Assembly: GCA_050292445.1 (NCBI GenBank)
Contig: JBNKLQ010000040.1
Span: forward strand, 1-31,234
Length of the DNA: 31,234 nt
Direction of reading: 5' to 3'
Source of the DNA: Leptofilum sp050292445
Lineage (GTDB): Bacteria; Chloroflexota; Anaerolineae; Promineifilales; Promineifilaceae
Of the stretch, positions 23,889 to 31,234 are shown in pieces. Numbering within the stretch: the first letter of the stretch is position 1; every line of letters starts with the position of its first letter. Made by a program: the position numbers and the translations under genes. Below the pieces are notes generated by a model. It was not told the DNA's origin and searched no databases. It worked only from the letters and a program-made list of their open reading frames with translations.

Positions 23889-24742
23889 TGTTGAACGATA
23901 TTGAAATTGTAGACAGTCACATTCATTTTTGGGACCCTGGGCAGTTAAACTACCCCTGGTTACAGGATTTACCGGCTCTGAACCGCGCTTTTTTACCGGC
24001 GCAGTTGGCTCAGGCAGCAACGGCCGTTAACCTGCAAAAAATCGTCTTCGTCCAGGCCGACTGCGTACCGGAGGATGGCCTGGCGGAAGTGGCCTGGGTC
24101 TCCCAACTGGCGCAAACTGAGCCGCGCATTCAGGGCATTGTGGCCTTTGCTCCGCTGGAAAATGGGGCAGCCAGTGCCGCCTATCTGGAAAAATTGAAAG
24201 CCTTTCCCCTGGTTAAAGGAGTGCGCCGCCTCATCCAATCTGAAGCGCCGGGTTTTGCCACCCGGCCAGACTTTATTCAGGGCGTGCGGCAGTTGGCCCA
24301 ATTTGGCTTCAGCTTTGACATCTGCATTGTGCATACCCAGATGCCTGAGGCTATCGACCTGGTTAGCCAATGCCCTGAAGTAGCCTTTGTCCTGGATCAC
24401 TTTGGCAAACCGGCCATCGCCGACAAACGGCTGGAGCCGTGGGCGATGCAAATACACATGCTGGCGCAGTATCCTCACGTTTGGTGCAAATTGTCCGGTC
24501 TGGTAACAGAAGCAGATCATCAAAACTGGACGGTGGCGGATTTACGGCCGTATTTAGAAGTTGTTCTGGCTGCTTTTGGCCCCCAACGGCTGCTGTTTGG
24601 CGGCGATTGGCCCGTGTCGCAATTGGCAGCCAGTTATCAGCGATGGGTAGAAACGGCCGAGGATCTGCTCTCGGCCTTGTCAGAAGCAGACAAACAGCGG
24701 GTGTTTTTTGAGAATGCCCAAACATTTTACCAATTGGAGTAA
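23888..24742 (+). CDS. Amidohydrolase-2 family sugar lactonase (fuconolactonase-like)
   Basis: A 284-aa TIM-barrel metal hydrolase: HxH at H11/H13 (VDSHIHFWDPG), further His in ICIVHTQMP and FVLDHFGKP, and the terminal Asp in LLFGGDWPV. This family contains L-fucono-1,5-lactonase and L-rhamnono-lactonase. Placed beside L-fuconate dehydratase, it most likely opens the lactone made by sugar oxidation. ATG 23888 overlaps the preceding stop by one base, which makes it preferable to an upstream GTG-type start at 23873. Confidence 0.82.
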   Translation: MLNDIEIVDSHIHFWDPGQLNYPWLQDLPALNRAFLPAQLAQAATAVNLQKIVFVQADCVPEDGLAEVAWVSQLAQTEPRIQGIVAFAPLENGAASAAYLEKLKAFPLVKGVRRLIQSEAPGFATRPDFIQGVRQLAQFGFSFDICIVHTQMPEAIDLVSQCPEVAFVLDHFGKPAIADKRLEPWAMQIHMLAQYPHVWCKLSGLVTEADHQNWTVADLRPYLEVVLAAFGPQRLLFGGDWPVSQLAASYQRWVETAEDLLSALSEADKQRVFFENAQTFYQLE

Positions 24743-24749
24743 TAAATAA

Positions 24750-26057
24750 ATGAAAATTACGAGCCTTACGGCTAAAGATATTCGTTTTCCAACATCCCGT
24801 ACCCTGGATGGCAGTGATGCCATGCACACAGACCCGGATTACTCGGCTGCCTATGTGATTTTGCACACAGATGGTGCGTACGAAGGGCATGGCATGACGT
24901 TCACCATTGGCCGGGGCAACGAGCTGTGCGTGGCGGCGATTGAATCGTTGGGTGCCCTGCTTGTGGGCCAATCGCTAGCAGACATGACGGCCAATATGGG
25001 TAAGTTTTGGCGTACCCTGGTGAGCGACAGCCAGTTTCGCTGGCTGGGGCCGGAGAAAGGGGTTATCCATCTGGCAACGGCCGCTTTGGTCAATGCCGTC
25101 TGGGATTTGTGGGCCAAAGCCGAAGGCAAGCCGTTGTGGAAGCTGCTGGCCGACATGACGCCGGAGGAATTGGTGCGTTGTATTGATTTTACCTATGTGA
25201 CTGATGTGCTGACGCCGGAGGAAGCGCTGGCGATGTTAACGGCCGTTGCCGACAGCAAAGCCGAACGCATAGCCGAATTACAGGCCGACGGCTATCCCGC
25301 TTACATTACCTCAGCCGGTTGGTTGGGCTACAGCGATGAGAAAATTCGCCGCCTATGCCGCGAATCATTAGCCGCCGGGTGGACCCATTTCAAAATCAAG
25401 GTAGGCGTGGACGTGGCCGATGATGTGCGTCGCTGCGGCGTCGTGCGCGAGGAGATCGGGCCAGATTGTAAGCTGATGGTGGATGCCAACCAGATTTGGG
25501 ATGTGCCCCAGGCGATTGCCTGGATGGAGCACCTGGCTCCCTTTGACCCTTGGTGGATTGAAGAACCAACCAGCCCCGACGATGTCCTGGGTCATGCCGC
25601 CATCCGCCGTGCCGTTCATCCTATCAAAGTGGCAACCGGGGAACATGGCATGAACCGGGTCTTGTTCAAACAGTTGATGCAGGCCGAAGCGATTGATTTT
25701 TGCCAGATTGACAGCTGCCGTATGGGGGGCGTCAATGAAGTGATCATCGTTTATCTGCTGGCGGCCAAATTTGGCATCCCCGTTTGCCCTCATGCGGGCG
25801 GCGTGGGGCTGTGCGAGTATGTGCAGCATTTGCAGATGTTTGACTATGTGAGCATCAGCGCCAGCATGACGGACCGGGTAATTGAGTTTGCCGATCATTT
25901 GCACGAGCATTTTGTTGACCCGGTTCGATTGCGGAACGGCTGTTATCTCCCTCCCCAACAACCTGGCTACAGCATTCAAATGACGGCCGAAACATTGCGG
26001 GATTATGTGTATCCTCATGGGGCCGTCTGGCAAGAAATGGTACTTGCTGAGGGATGA
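24750..26057 (+). CDS. fucD: L-fuconate dehydratase (enolase superfamily)
   Basis: A 435-aa mandelate-racemase-type enolase superfamily enzyme that converts L-fuconate to 2-keto-3-deoxy-L-fuconate. FPTSRTLDGSDAMHTDPDYSA at the N-terminus is highly typical of FucD. Catalytic residues visible: KxK K215/K217 (HFKIKVG), metal ligands D245 (VDANQIWD), E271 (WIEEP) and E298 (TGEHG), and the general acid/base H348 (CPHAGG). Length equals the characterised family. It follows the lactonase by 7 bases and overlaps the racemase gene by 4. FucD homologs can also take D-arabinonate or L-galactonate, so fucose is the best but not the only reading. Confidence 0.9.
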   Translation: MKITSLTAKDIRFPTSRTLDGSDAMHTDPDYSAAYVILHTDGAYEGHGMTFTIGRGNELCVAAIESLGALLVGQSLADMTANMGKFWRTLVSDSQFRWLGPEKGVIHLATAALVNAVWDLWAKAEGKPLWKLLADMTPEELVRCIDFTYVTDVLTPEEALAMLTAVADSKAERIAELQADGYPAYITSAGWLGYSDEKIRRLCRESLAAGWTHFKIKVGVDVADDVRRCGVVREEIGPDCKLMVDANQIWDVPQAIAWMEHLAPFDPWWIEEPTSPDDVLGHAAIRRAVHPIKVATGEHGMNRVLFKQLMQAEAIDFCQIDSCRMGGVNEVIIVYLLAAKFGIPVCPHAGGVGLCEYVQHLQMFDYVSISASMTDRVIEFADHLHEHFVDPVRLRNGCYLPPQQPGYSIQMTAETLRDYVYPHGAVWQEMVLAEG

Positions 26058-27328
26058 AAACGATGATCACCCATTTACAATATGGGCATAGTGGATTGGA
26101 TGTCGATCTGCCCTTTACGCAGGTTACGGAACTGCGCCCTCAATTTGTACCTGGGCTGGCCGATGAACAAGCTGGATTTGAAACGGCCGTTCGCCAACCC
26201 ATCAACAGCCCTCCCCTGGCAGACATAATCGCTGCCGACGACACCGTGGCTGTGGTGATTGCCGATATTACACGGCCGTTACCGTCAGACCGGCTGCTCA
26301 CCTGGCTTTTTGCCGAGCTGGCTCACGTTCCGGCGGCAAACTTTACCATTATCATCGGCAGAGGCAGCCATCGCGCCACAACGGCCGTGGAAATCGAACA
26401 GCTTGTCGGACCCAAAATTGCCAACACCTACTGCATTGTCGATCACAACGCCTATGACAATGATGAATTGGCACAGGTCGGGGTCATCGCTGACGGACAG
26501 GTGCCGCTCCAGTTGAATAAGGCGTATGTGGCCGCCGACCGGCGCATTGTCATGGGGTTCATTGAACCCCATTTTATGGCCGGGTTTTCCGGCGGCTACA
26601 AGGGAATTTTTCCGGCCGTGGCGGGCATCCGGGCGATCATGCACTATCATCGGGCTGAAGCCATTGGGGATCCCAAAAGCACCTGGGGCGTGCTGGAAGG
26701 TAACCCGACCCAGGCCCAAATTCAGCAATATGGATCGGCCGTTCCGCTGGATTTTTGTATCAACGTCACCTTGAATCATAAACGGCAGATCACCCGTTAC
26801 TTCTGCGGCGACCCGTTGGCCGCGCATGAGCTGGGCTGTGCTTTTGTGAAGGAAACGGCGATGGTGGGCTGTGAACGGCCGTTTCCCATCGTCATTACCA
26901 GCAACAGCGGCTACCCACTGGACCAAAACCTGTATCAAACCGTGAAAGGCATGTGCGCTGCGGCCGAAATTGTGCAAGAAGGTGGGTTGATCATTGTTGC
27001 CGCACGCTGTAATGATGGCTTTCCCGAGCACGGTAACTTCACCAAACTGCTGGTGGAACACGATTCACCCCAGGCATTGCTAGACACGATCTTTAGCCCA
27101 GGCTTTCATATGTTGGATATGTGGCAGGCGCAAAAACTGGCTCAGGTGCAGCTAAAAGCTCAGGTTGCCCTTTACAGTGAACTCAATGCGGCCGAAGTGT
27201 TGGGTGTTCGCATTGAGCCAATCGCCAATATGAATCTGTTTCTCCAAGACAAATGTAAAGAAATGGGGTCGGATGTGAATACGGCCGTGTTACCCGAAGG
27301 CCCAATGACGATTCCGTATCTTATTTAG
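26054..27328 (+). CDS. larA: LarA-family nickel-pincer racemase/epimerase
   Basis: A 424-aa member of the lactate racemase family, which uses a nickel-pincer nucleotide bound to a lysine. Positions corresponding to the Lactobacillus enzyme are present: DITRPLP, H106 (GRGSHR), H173 (EPHFMAGFSGG), the cofactor lysine K183 (GGYKG) and H199 (MHYHRAE). In this operon the FAH hydrolase would release L-lactate, so lactate racemisation to the D form is a coherent role. LarA homologs acting on sugar acids as 2-epimerases are also known, and that would fit too. No cofactor-synthesis genes (LarB, LarC, LarE) are in the window. ATG 26054 overlaps the previous stop (ATGA); an in-frame ATG at 26063 is possible. 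Confidence 0.85.
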   Translation: MKTMITHLQYGHSGLDVDLPFTQVTELRPQFVPGLADEQAGFETAVRQPINSPPLADIIAADDTVAVVIADITRPLPSDRLLTWLFAELAHVPAANFTIIIGRGSHRATTAVEIEQLVGPKIANTYCIVDHNAYDNDELAQVGVIADGQVPLQLNKAYVAADRRIVMGFIEPHFMAGFSGGYKGIFPAVAGIRAIMHYHRAEAIGDPKSTWGVLEGNPTQAQIQQYGSAVPLDFCINVTLNHKRQITRYFCGDPLAAHELGCAFVKETAMVGCERPFPIVITSNSGYPLDQNLYQTVKGMCAAAEIVQEGGLIIVAARCNDGFPEHGNFTKLLVEHDSPQALLDTIFSPGFHMLDMWQAQKLAQVQLKAQVALYSELNAAEVLGVRIEPIANMNLFLQDKCKEMGSDVNTAVLPEGPMTIPYLI

Positions 27329-27708
27329 ACTTACCTTCAAGAGGAAGTAAGAGGCTCGCCCCATCCTGCAAGATTGACGAGCCCCTTAGCAAGTGACAGA
27401 TCAATTTTGAATAGAAGCCTTCCATCCGCAGCTTTTTTGCTGCCTGAAGGGCAGACCATTCTTATTGATCCGACACTTGAGTTTTATCACTTTTGAACCC
27501 GATTCACAAGGCGTCTGGGCAGTCTGACAACGATGTCTTATTTAAAAAGGAGGTGCAAGGCAAAAATAAGGAATCTGATTAAAAACACCTATTGGAAGTT
27601 CACCGAGTTGATAACAACCATTTTTCTAAACGGCTCTAGGCACAATGCGGGTTTATCAAGCCTGCCAGGGCGGCACGATGAGTTTATTTAGAACCCAGGA
27701 GGATTGAA
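27329..27708. other. 380-base intergenic region with hairpins; no gene seen
   Basis: The end of the long operon is followed by three possible stems: CTTACCTTC/GAAGTAAG (27330-27350, one bulge), GGCTCG/CGAGCC (27353-27358 with 27378-27383), and CCTTC..GCAGC-TTTTTT-GCTGC..GAAGG (27418-27450). The last is the best terminator candidate though its T-run is in the loop. From 27451 to 27690 I find no convincing promoter; TTGATA at 27608 lacks a well-spaced -10. An isolated AAAAAGGAGG at 27543-27552 is not followed by a usable start codon. Confidence 0.45.
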
Positions 27709-28887
27709 GTGAAAAACAAAAACAATTTTCTTAAAGTAGTCTTGTTTCTAGCAACGATGACGGTAATGCTGATACTTTCTAGCTGTGGTACCTCGTCAGA
27801 ACCTGAGACGGTGGTCGAAACTGTCGTGGAAACAGTGATTGAAACAGTAGAGGTCCCAGTAGAAACCACGGATTCATCGGCAGATAATCCGTACCGGCCA
27901 AATGAGCTGTTTGACGCTGTAGAAGTTCTGAAGGCGGCAACCGATGGGCAAAGCGCACCGGCAGGGGCCAAATTTGCCTTCCTGGCCAACAATTTATCCC
28001 CTTTCTGGACGGCCGCTCAAATCGGCGTGGGTCGTGCCTCCTCAGAACTCGGTGTGCCTATCGCCTTTCAGGCACCAACGGCTTCTGACCTGCTTAGCCA
28101 ACAGCTTTCGATGTTAGAAACCTTTGTTAATGATGGCTATACCGGAGTTGTCTTTTCGGCCATCGACCGCGACGCACCAGCACCCATTATCGAACGGGCT
28201 GTTGAACAAGGAACCATTGTCCTCAACATGGACTCCGACGCCACCGGCAGCGATCGCGCAATGTACATCGGCATGTCTGATTACGATGCGGGTAAGGCGG
28301 CAGCGGAGGCGGCCCTGGAAATCATCGGCGAGGGCAAAATCGTTGGATTGGTCGGGTTTGCCACGGCGCAAAACGCGCAAGATCGCATTGCTGGGGTCAA
28401 TGATGTGTTCGAAGGGACAAACATGGAATTGGTGGAAGTCATGCTGGACGACGTCAAGCCAGAAGTAGCCCTGAGCAATGCCCAAACCGCCATTCAGAAA
28501 TATGGCGATGAGCTGGCCGGGTTTATTACCTTTTATTCTTATGATGGCCCGGCAGCCTGCCAGGCCATTAAGCAGGCCGGTTTAGTGGGCGATGTAAAGC
28601 TGATTGCCTTTGATGCCGAGCCGGAAACGCAAGTTTGTATGGAAGAAGGCGTGGTTCAGGCGATGATTGGGCAGCGGGTTTACTTCTACGGTTATCTGAG
28701 TGGTTATGTCATGCATGCCATGTCTATCCTCGGTGAGGAAGAGACGATGACCTTGCTGGATCCTTACCTGGATGAGTTGGGAGATGAAGGCAAAATCCGG
28801 CTGAATACAGGGGTGGATGTCATCAAGGCAGATTCGCTTGACTTGTACAAAGCGTATCTTGACGGGATAGGCATTGCTTCACAATAA
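27709..28887 (+). CDS. Sugar ABC transporter binding lipoprotein 3 (RbsB type)
   Basis: A 392-aa lipoprotein of the periplasmic-binding type I fold (ribose/galactose/xylose binding). Lipobox LILSSC gives C26; a short repetitive linker of ETVVETVVETVIETV follows, then the domain (KFAFLANNLSPFWTAAQIGV, VVFSAIDRDA, VLNMDSDATGSDR, GFITFYSYDG). GTG start at 27709 with AGGAGG (27697-27702) 6 bases upstream. Its fold and partners differ from the two family-1 systems to the left. It delivers a monosaccharide to the RbsA/RbsC-type pair that follows. Confidence 0.88.
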   Translation: MKNKNNFLKVVLFLATMTVMLILSSCGTSSEPETVVETVVETVIETVEVPVETTDSSADNPYRPNELFDAVEVLKAATDGQSAPAGAKFAFLANNLSPFWTAAQIGVGRASSELGVPIAFQAPTASDLLSQQLSMLETFVNDGYTGVVFSAIDRDAPAPIIERAVEQGTIVLNMDSDATGSDRAMYIGMSDYDAGKAAAEAALEIIGEGKIVGLVGFATAQNAQDRIAGVNDVFEGTNMELVEVMLDDVKPEVALSNAQTAIQKYGDELAGFITFYSYDGPAACQAIKQAGLVGDVKLIAFDAEPETQVCMEEGVVQAMIGQRVYFYGYLSGYVMHAMSILGEEETMTLLDPYLDELGDEGKIRLNTGVDVIKADSLDLYKAYLDGIGIASQ

Positions 28888-28911
28888 ACGTTTGCTTGAG
28901 GCGTAAATTGA

Positions 28912-28940
28912 CCGTAGGGCAAAACAGTTTTGCCCTACGG
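28912..28940. terminator. 14-bp perfect hairpin after binding-protein gene 3
   Basis: CCGTAGGGCAAAAC (28912-28925) is exactly complemented by GTTTTGCCCTACGG (28927-28940) with one base between, which in practice gives a small ACAG-type loop. It lies between the binding protein stop (28887) and the ATPase start (28960). No T-run follows, so partial termination or mRNA protection is likely. Confidence 0.65.
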
Positions 28941-28959
28941 CAATGGAGCGAGGTAGAAA

Positions 28960-30510
28960 GTGGTTAACCAGCAGCCCCTCCTGACGATGGAACATATTGT
29001 CAAAGGCTTCCCCGGCGTTCAGGCGCTGGATGACATTGAGTTTACCGTTTACCCTGGTGAGATTATTGGCTTTTTGGGTGAGAATGGAGCTGGCAAATCG
29101 ACACTGATCAAAATTCTTTCTGGCGTCCATCTAAAGGACAGCGGCACAATTCGCTTTAACGGCCAGGAAATCTCCCCTCACAGCCCACAAGAAGCACAAA
29201 ATCTGGGCATCAGCACCATTCATCAGGAGCTGGCCTTGATCCCTTACCTGTCGGTGGCGGAAAACATCTTCCTCAACCGGGAGCCGTGCCGGGCATTGGG
29301 CCTGGTGGATTTCCGCCGCATGAACCGGGAGGCAGAAGCCATTTTGCATGATCTCGGTGCAGAAATTCCAGGCAAGAAGCTGGTGCGTGAACTGAATGTG
29401 GCCGCGCAGCAAATGGTGGAGATTGCCAAGGCGGTCTCCCAAAATGCGCGGCTTATTTTGATGGATGAACCAACTTCGGCTTTGTCTAGCAAGGAAACGG
29501 CCGCATTGTTTAGCCTCATGCGTCGTTTGCAGGAACGGGGCGTGGCCGTGGTGTTTGTGAGCCACCGGCTGGATGAGATACGGCAGATTGTGGATAGGGT
29601 GGTTATTATGCGAGACGGCCGTCACGTAGGCACCTACCCCATTGAGGAAGTTAGCGAAGAAAAAATCATCCGACTGATGGTGGGCCGGGACGTGGGGCTT
29701 TTCCCCAAAGAAACGGCCGAAATCGGAGAGCCGGTGCTGGAACTGCGCAACATTTGCGGCGACAACGGCGTTGAGCATATCGATTTAACGGTTCGTGCCG
29801 GGGAGATTGTGGGGCTGTCCGGCTTGGTCGGTGCCGGGCGCACGGAACTGGTGCGCCTCATTTGTGGTGTAGATAAGGTGACGCAGGGGGAGATTTTGAT
29901 AAACGGCCGTTCCGTCAAAATCAAGTCGCCCCGGCACGCCGTCCAACAGGGGATTGGCTGGATACCCGAAGACCGCAAATTGCATGGCCTCATTCTGGAG
30001 ATGGATGTGAAAGACAACACAACCATGGCCATTTTACAGCGCATTTCCAATATGTTTGGCGCAATAAAAAACAGTGAGGCCAAAAAAGTCACCCGCGAAT
30101 ATGTCTCTTTGCTTTCCATTGCCACGCCTGGCCTGGCACAGCCGGTACAGAACTTAAGTGGTGGCAATCAGCAAAAGGTGGTGCTGGCCAAATGGCTCAG
30201 TACAAACCCCAAGCTGCTCATCATGGATGAACCCACACGCGGTATCGACATTGGGGCCAAAGCGGAAGTCCATGCTTTGATGAGCCGCTTGGCCCAACAG
30301 GGAATCGCTATCTTGATGATTTCCTCAGAAATGCCGGAAATCATTGGCATGAGTGACCGGGTCATTGTGATGTGTCAGGGCAGGATTACCGGCGAGTTTG
30401 AACGGGGCAGCTTTAGCCAAGAGGAAATCATGACCTGTGCCACCCAGTTTTTAACAGTTGATGCTGAGCTGCCAGTTGAAACAAAGATGAAGGAGAAAGA
30501 ATATGGCTAA
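28960..30510 (+). CDS. Sugar ABC transporter double ATPase (RbsA/MglA type)
   Basis: A 516-aa protein of two fused nucleotide-binding domains. Domain 1 has Walker A GENGAGKST (about 40-48), Walker B LILMDEPTSAL and a VAAQQ pseudo-signature; domain 2 has GLVGAGRTEL in place of Walker A and a full LSGGNQQ signature with LLIMDEPTRGID. This asymmetry is normal for the RbsA/XylG/MglA family. Start is GTG 28960 with GAGG a few bases upstream. It energises the membrane protein encoded next, with an 8-base overlap. Confidence 0.9.
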   Translation: MVNQQPLLTMEHIVKGFPGVQALDDIEFTVYPGEIIGFLGENGAGKSTLIKILSGVHLKDSGTIRFNGQEISPHSPQEAQNLGISTIHQELALIPYLSVAENIFLNREPCRALGLVDFRRMNREAEAILHDLGAEIPGKKLVRELNVAAQQMVEIAKAVSQNARLILMDEPTSALSSKETAALFSLMRRLQERGVAVVFVSHRLDEIRQIVDRVVIMRDGRHVGTYPIEEVSEEKIIRLMVGRDVGLFPKETAEIGEPVLELRNICGDNGVEHIDLTVRAGEIVGLSGLVGAGRTELVRLICGVDKVTQGEILINGRSVKIKSPRHAVQQGIGWIPEDRKLHGLILEMDVKDNTTMAILQRISNMFGAIKNSEAKKVTREYVSLLSIATPGLAQPVQNLSGGNQQKVVLAKWLSTNPKLLIMDEPTRGIDIGAKAEVHALMSRLAQQGIAILMISSEMPEIIGMSDRVIVMCQGRITGEFERGSFSQEEIMTCATQFLTVDAELPVETKMKEKEYG

Positions 30511-31234
30511 CGCTGTCACAAAATCCCATTCGAGCAATCGTCAGTTAATGGATGGCCTAAAAGGAGTCGTTACCGCACCAGAGTTTTTGAATTTTGTAGT
30601 GGTTATTATCCTGTTCATCATTGGCGCTGTGGTCAACCCCCGATTCATCGGCATCGAAAATCTTAAAATTCTAACGCGCGATACAGCAATTCTGGCCATT
30701 GTGGCCATCGGTGTTGGCTTCACCATTATTACCGCTGGCATTGATCTCTCCCTTGGCTCCATTATTGGCTTGGGAGGCGTTTTAACCGCCTATTTTATTG
30801 TCAGAATGGAACTGCCATTGGGTATTGGGGTCCTCCTGACTTTTGTGGTAGCCATCGCCATCGGTACCTTCCACGGTCTATACGTCACCAAGCTGCGGAT
30901 GCACGGCTTTCTGATAACGCTGGTCACGTTGGGGGTCGCCAGGGGATCTATTCTGGTCTTAACAAACGGATTCCCCATTACCGGTGTGCCGGACTCATTT
31001 GCTTTTCTGGGACAAGGATTTCTTTTGGGGATCGTGCCGGTACCAGTGGTGATCTGCGTCATTGTGGCTTTGCTGGCCCACTACTTACTGCGCTACACCT
31101 ACATCGGACGCCAAATCTATGCGGCCGGGGGAAATATAGAAGCCACTCGTCTTTCTGGCGTCAATGTAGATGCCCGCATAATTTTGTGTTACATCATCTC
31201 AGTGGTATGCGCCAGTTTGGTAGGCATTATTCAG
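30503..31234 (+). CDS. Sugar ABC transporter permease (RbsC type), C-terminus outside window
   Basis: The reading frame is open for 244 codons to the right edge, so the gene is partial. It starts at ATG 30503 inside the end of the ATPase gene, with AAGGAG about 6 bases upstream. Sequence features of the RbsC/BPD_transp_2 family are seen: NPRFIGIENLKILTRDTAILAIVAIG, the strongly conserved ITAGIDLSLGSIIGL, GFLITLVTLGVARG and the cytosolic loop GRQIYAAGGNIEATRLSGV that contacts the ATPase. Several hydrophobic helices are visible from residue 29 onward. Confidence 0.9.
   Translation, partial: MANAVTKSHSSNRQLMDGLKGVVTAPEFLNFVVVIILFIIGAVVNPRFIGIENLKILTRDTAILAIVAIGVGFTIITAGIDLSLGSIIGLGGVLTAYFIVRMELPLGIGVLLTFVVAIAIGTFHGLYVTKLRMHGFLITLVTLGVARGSILVLTNGFPITGVPDSFAFLGQGFLLGIVPVPVVICVIVALLAHYLLRYTYIGRQIYAAGGNIEATRLSGVNVDARIILCYIISVVCASLVGIIQ

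Larger units (their letters stand above)
725..29910. repeat. Dispersed octamer palindrome ACGGCCGT, 40 copies
   Basis: By eye I find 40 exact copies of ACGGCCGT, the first at 725 and the last at 29903. Examples: 984, 1745, 3015, 3148, 3304, 3433, 4883, 5329, 6326, 7154, 8920, 10245, 10931, 12567, 12982, 13540, 13591, 14045, 14392, 15409, 16027, 16507, 16545, 16963, 20119, 20213, 22300, 22638, 23054, 24020, 24544, 25239, 26183, 26272, 26381, 26875, 27281, 29615. Most have A before and/or T after. All lie inside CDSs; none is in a spacer. One-mismatch forms are also frequent. Confidence 0.85.

Noticed and set aside
26285..27061. 258-codon minus-strand ORF opposite larA
   Set aside because: It is antisense to a gene with all active-site residues in place and is a codon-bias shadow.
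27543..27585. AAAAAGGAGG followed by GTG as a possible small gene
   Set aside because: The GTG at 27553 directly abuts the Shine-Dalgarno and the frame ends after a few codons.
28960..30510. Missing Walker A lysine in the second domain of the RbsA-type ATPase as an anomaly
   Set aside because: GAGRTEL in place of a normal Walker A is usual for the second domain of this family.

Overview
The window looks like a sugar-catabolism region from a free-living bacterium, most likely a member of the Chloroflexota (Anaerolineae-like). This is inferred from the style of the lipoproteins (a Cys lipobox followed by VEVTRVV-type linkers), the family relationships of the genes and the spacer repeats. It is not shown by any phylogenetic marker, since there is no rRNA or tRNA. 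All strong CDSs are on the + strand except a truncated transposase at the left edge and a histidine kinase/response regulator pair at 5.3-7.4 kb.

Region 1 (1-577): the 5' part of a zinc-ribbon transposase gene (- strand), then a well-formed promoter (TTGATT-16-TATAAT) flanked by two LacI-type operator sites 53 bp apart. Region 2 (578-5069): a three-gene operon for the lower Weimberg-type pathway: a YjhG/YagF-type sugar-acid (xylonate) dehydratase, a 2-keto-3-deoxy-pentonate dehydratase of the FAH fold, and alpha-ketoglutarate semialdehyde dehydrogenase. A hairpin terminator lies between it and the convergent two-component pair (5287-7376). Region 3 (7670-17031): an orphan degenerate receiver domain, then a long transporter operon. 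It holds a sugar-binding lipoprotein, two MalF/MalG-type permeases, two MalK-type ATPases, a small unknown membrane protein, a TIM-barrel sugar isomerase/epimerase and a Gfo/Idh/MocA oxidoreductase.

Region 4 (17243-27328): a FadR-type GntR regulator, a second sugar-binding lipoprotein with two permeases but no ATPase, and then an L-fuconate-type (nonphosphorylative deoxy-sugar) pathway: extended SDR, FAH hydrolase, amidohydrolase/lactonase, L-fuconate dehydratase, and a LarA-type nickel racemase. Region 5 (27709-31234): a third, Rbs/Mgl-type transporter (binding lipoprotein, double ATPase, permease cut by the window edge).

The genes fit together as uptake of sugars followed by oxidative, phosphate-free breakdown: pentonate to alpha-ketoglutarate in region 2, and 6-deoxy-hexonate to pyruvate plus lactate in region 4. 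The most unusual features are: a palindrome ACGGCCGT present 40 times, always inside genes; a MalK-type ATPase pair with complementary defects that predict one good and one degenerate ATP site; a strong hairpin directly after each of the three binding-protein genes; a family of CACAGAG-type inverted-repeat spacers; and extra transmembrane hairpins in both permeases of the second importer.
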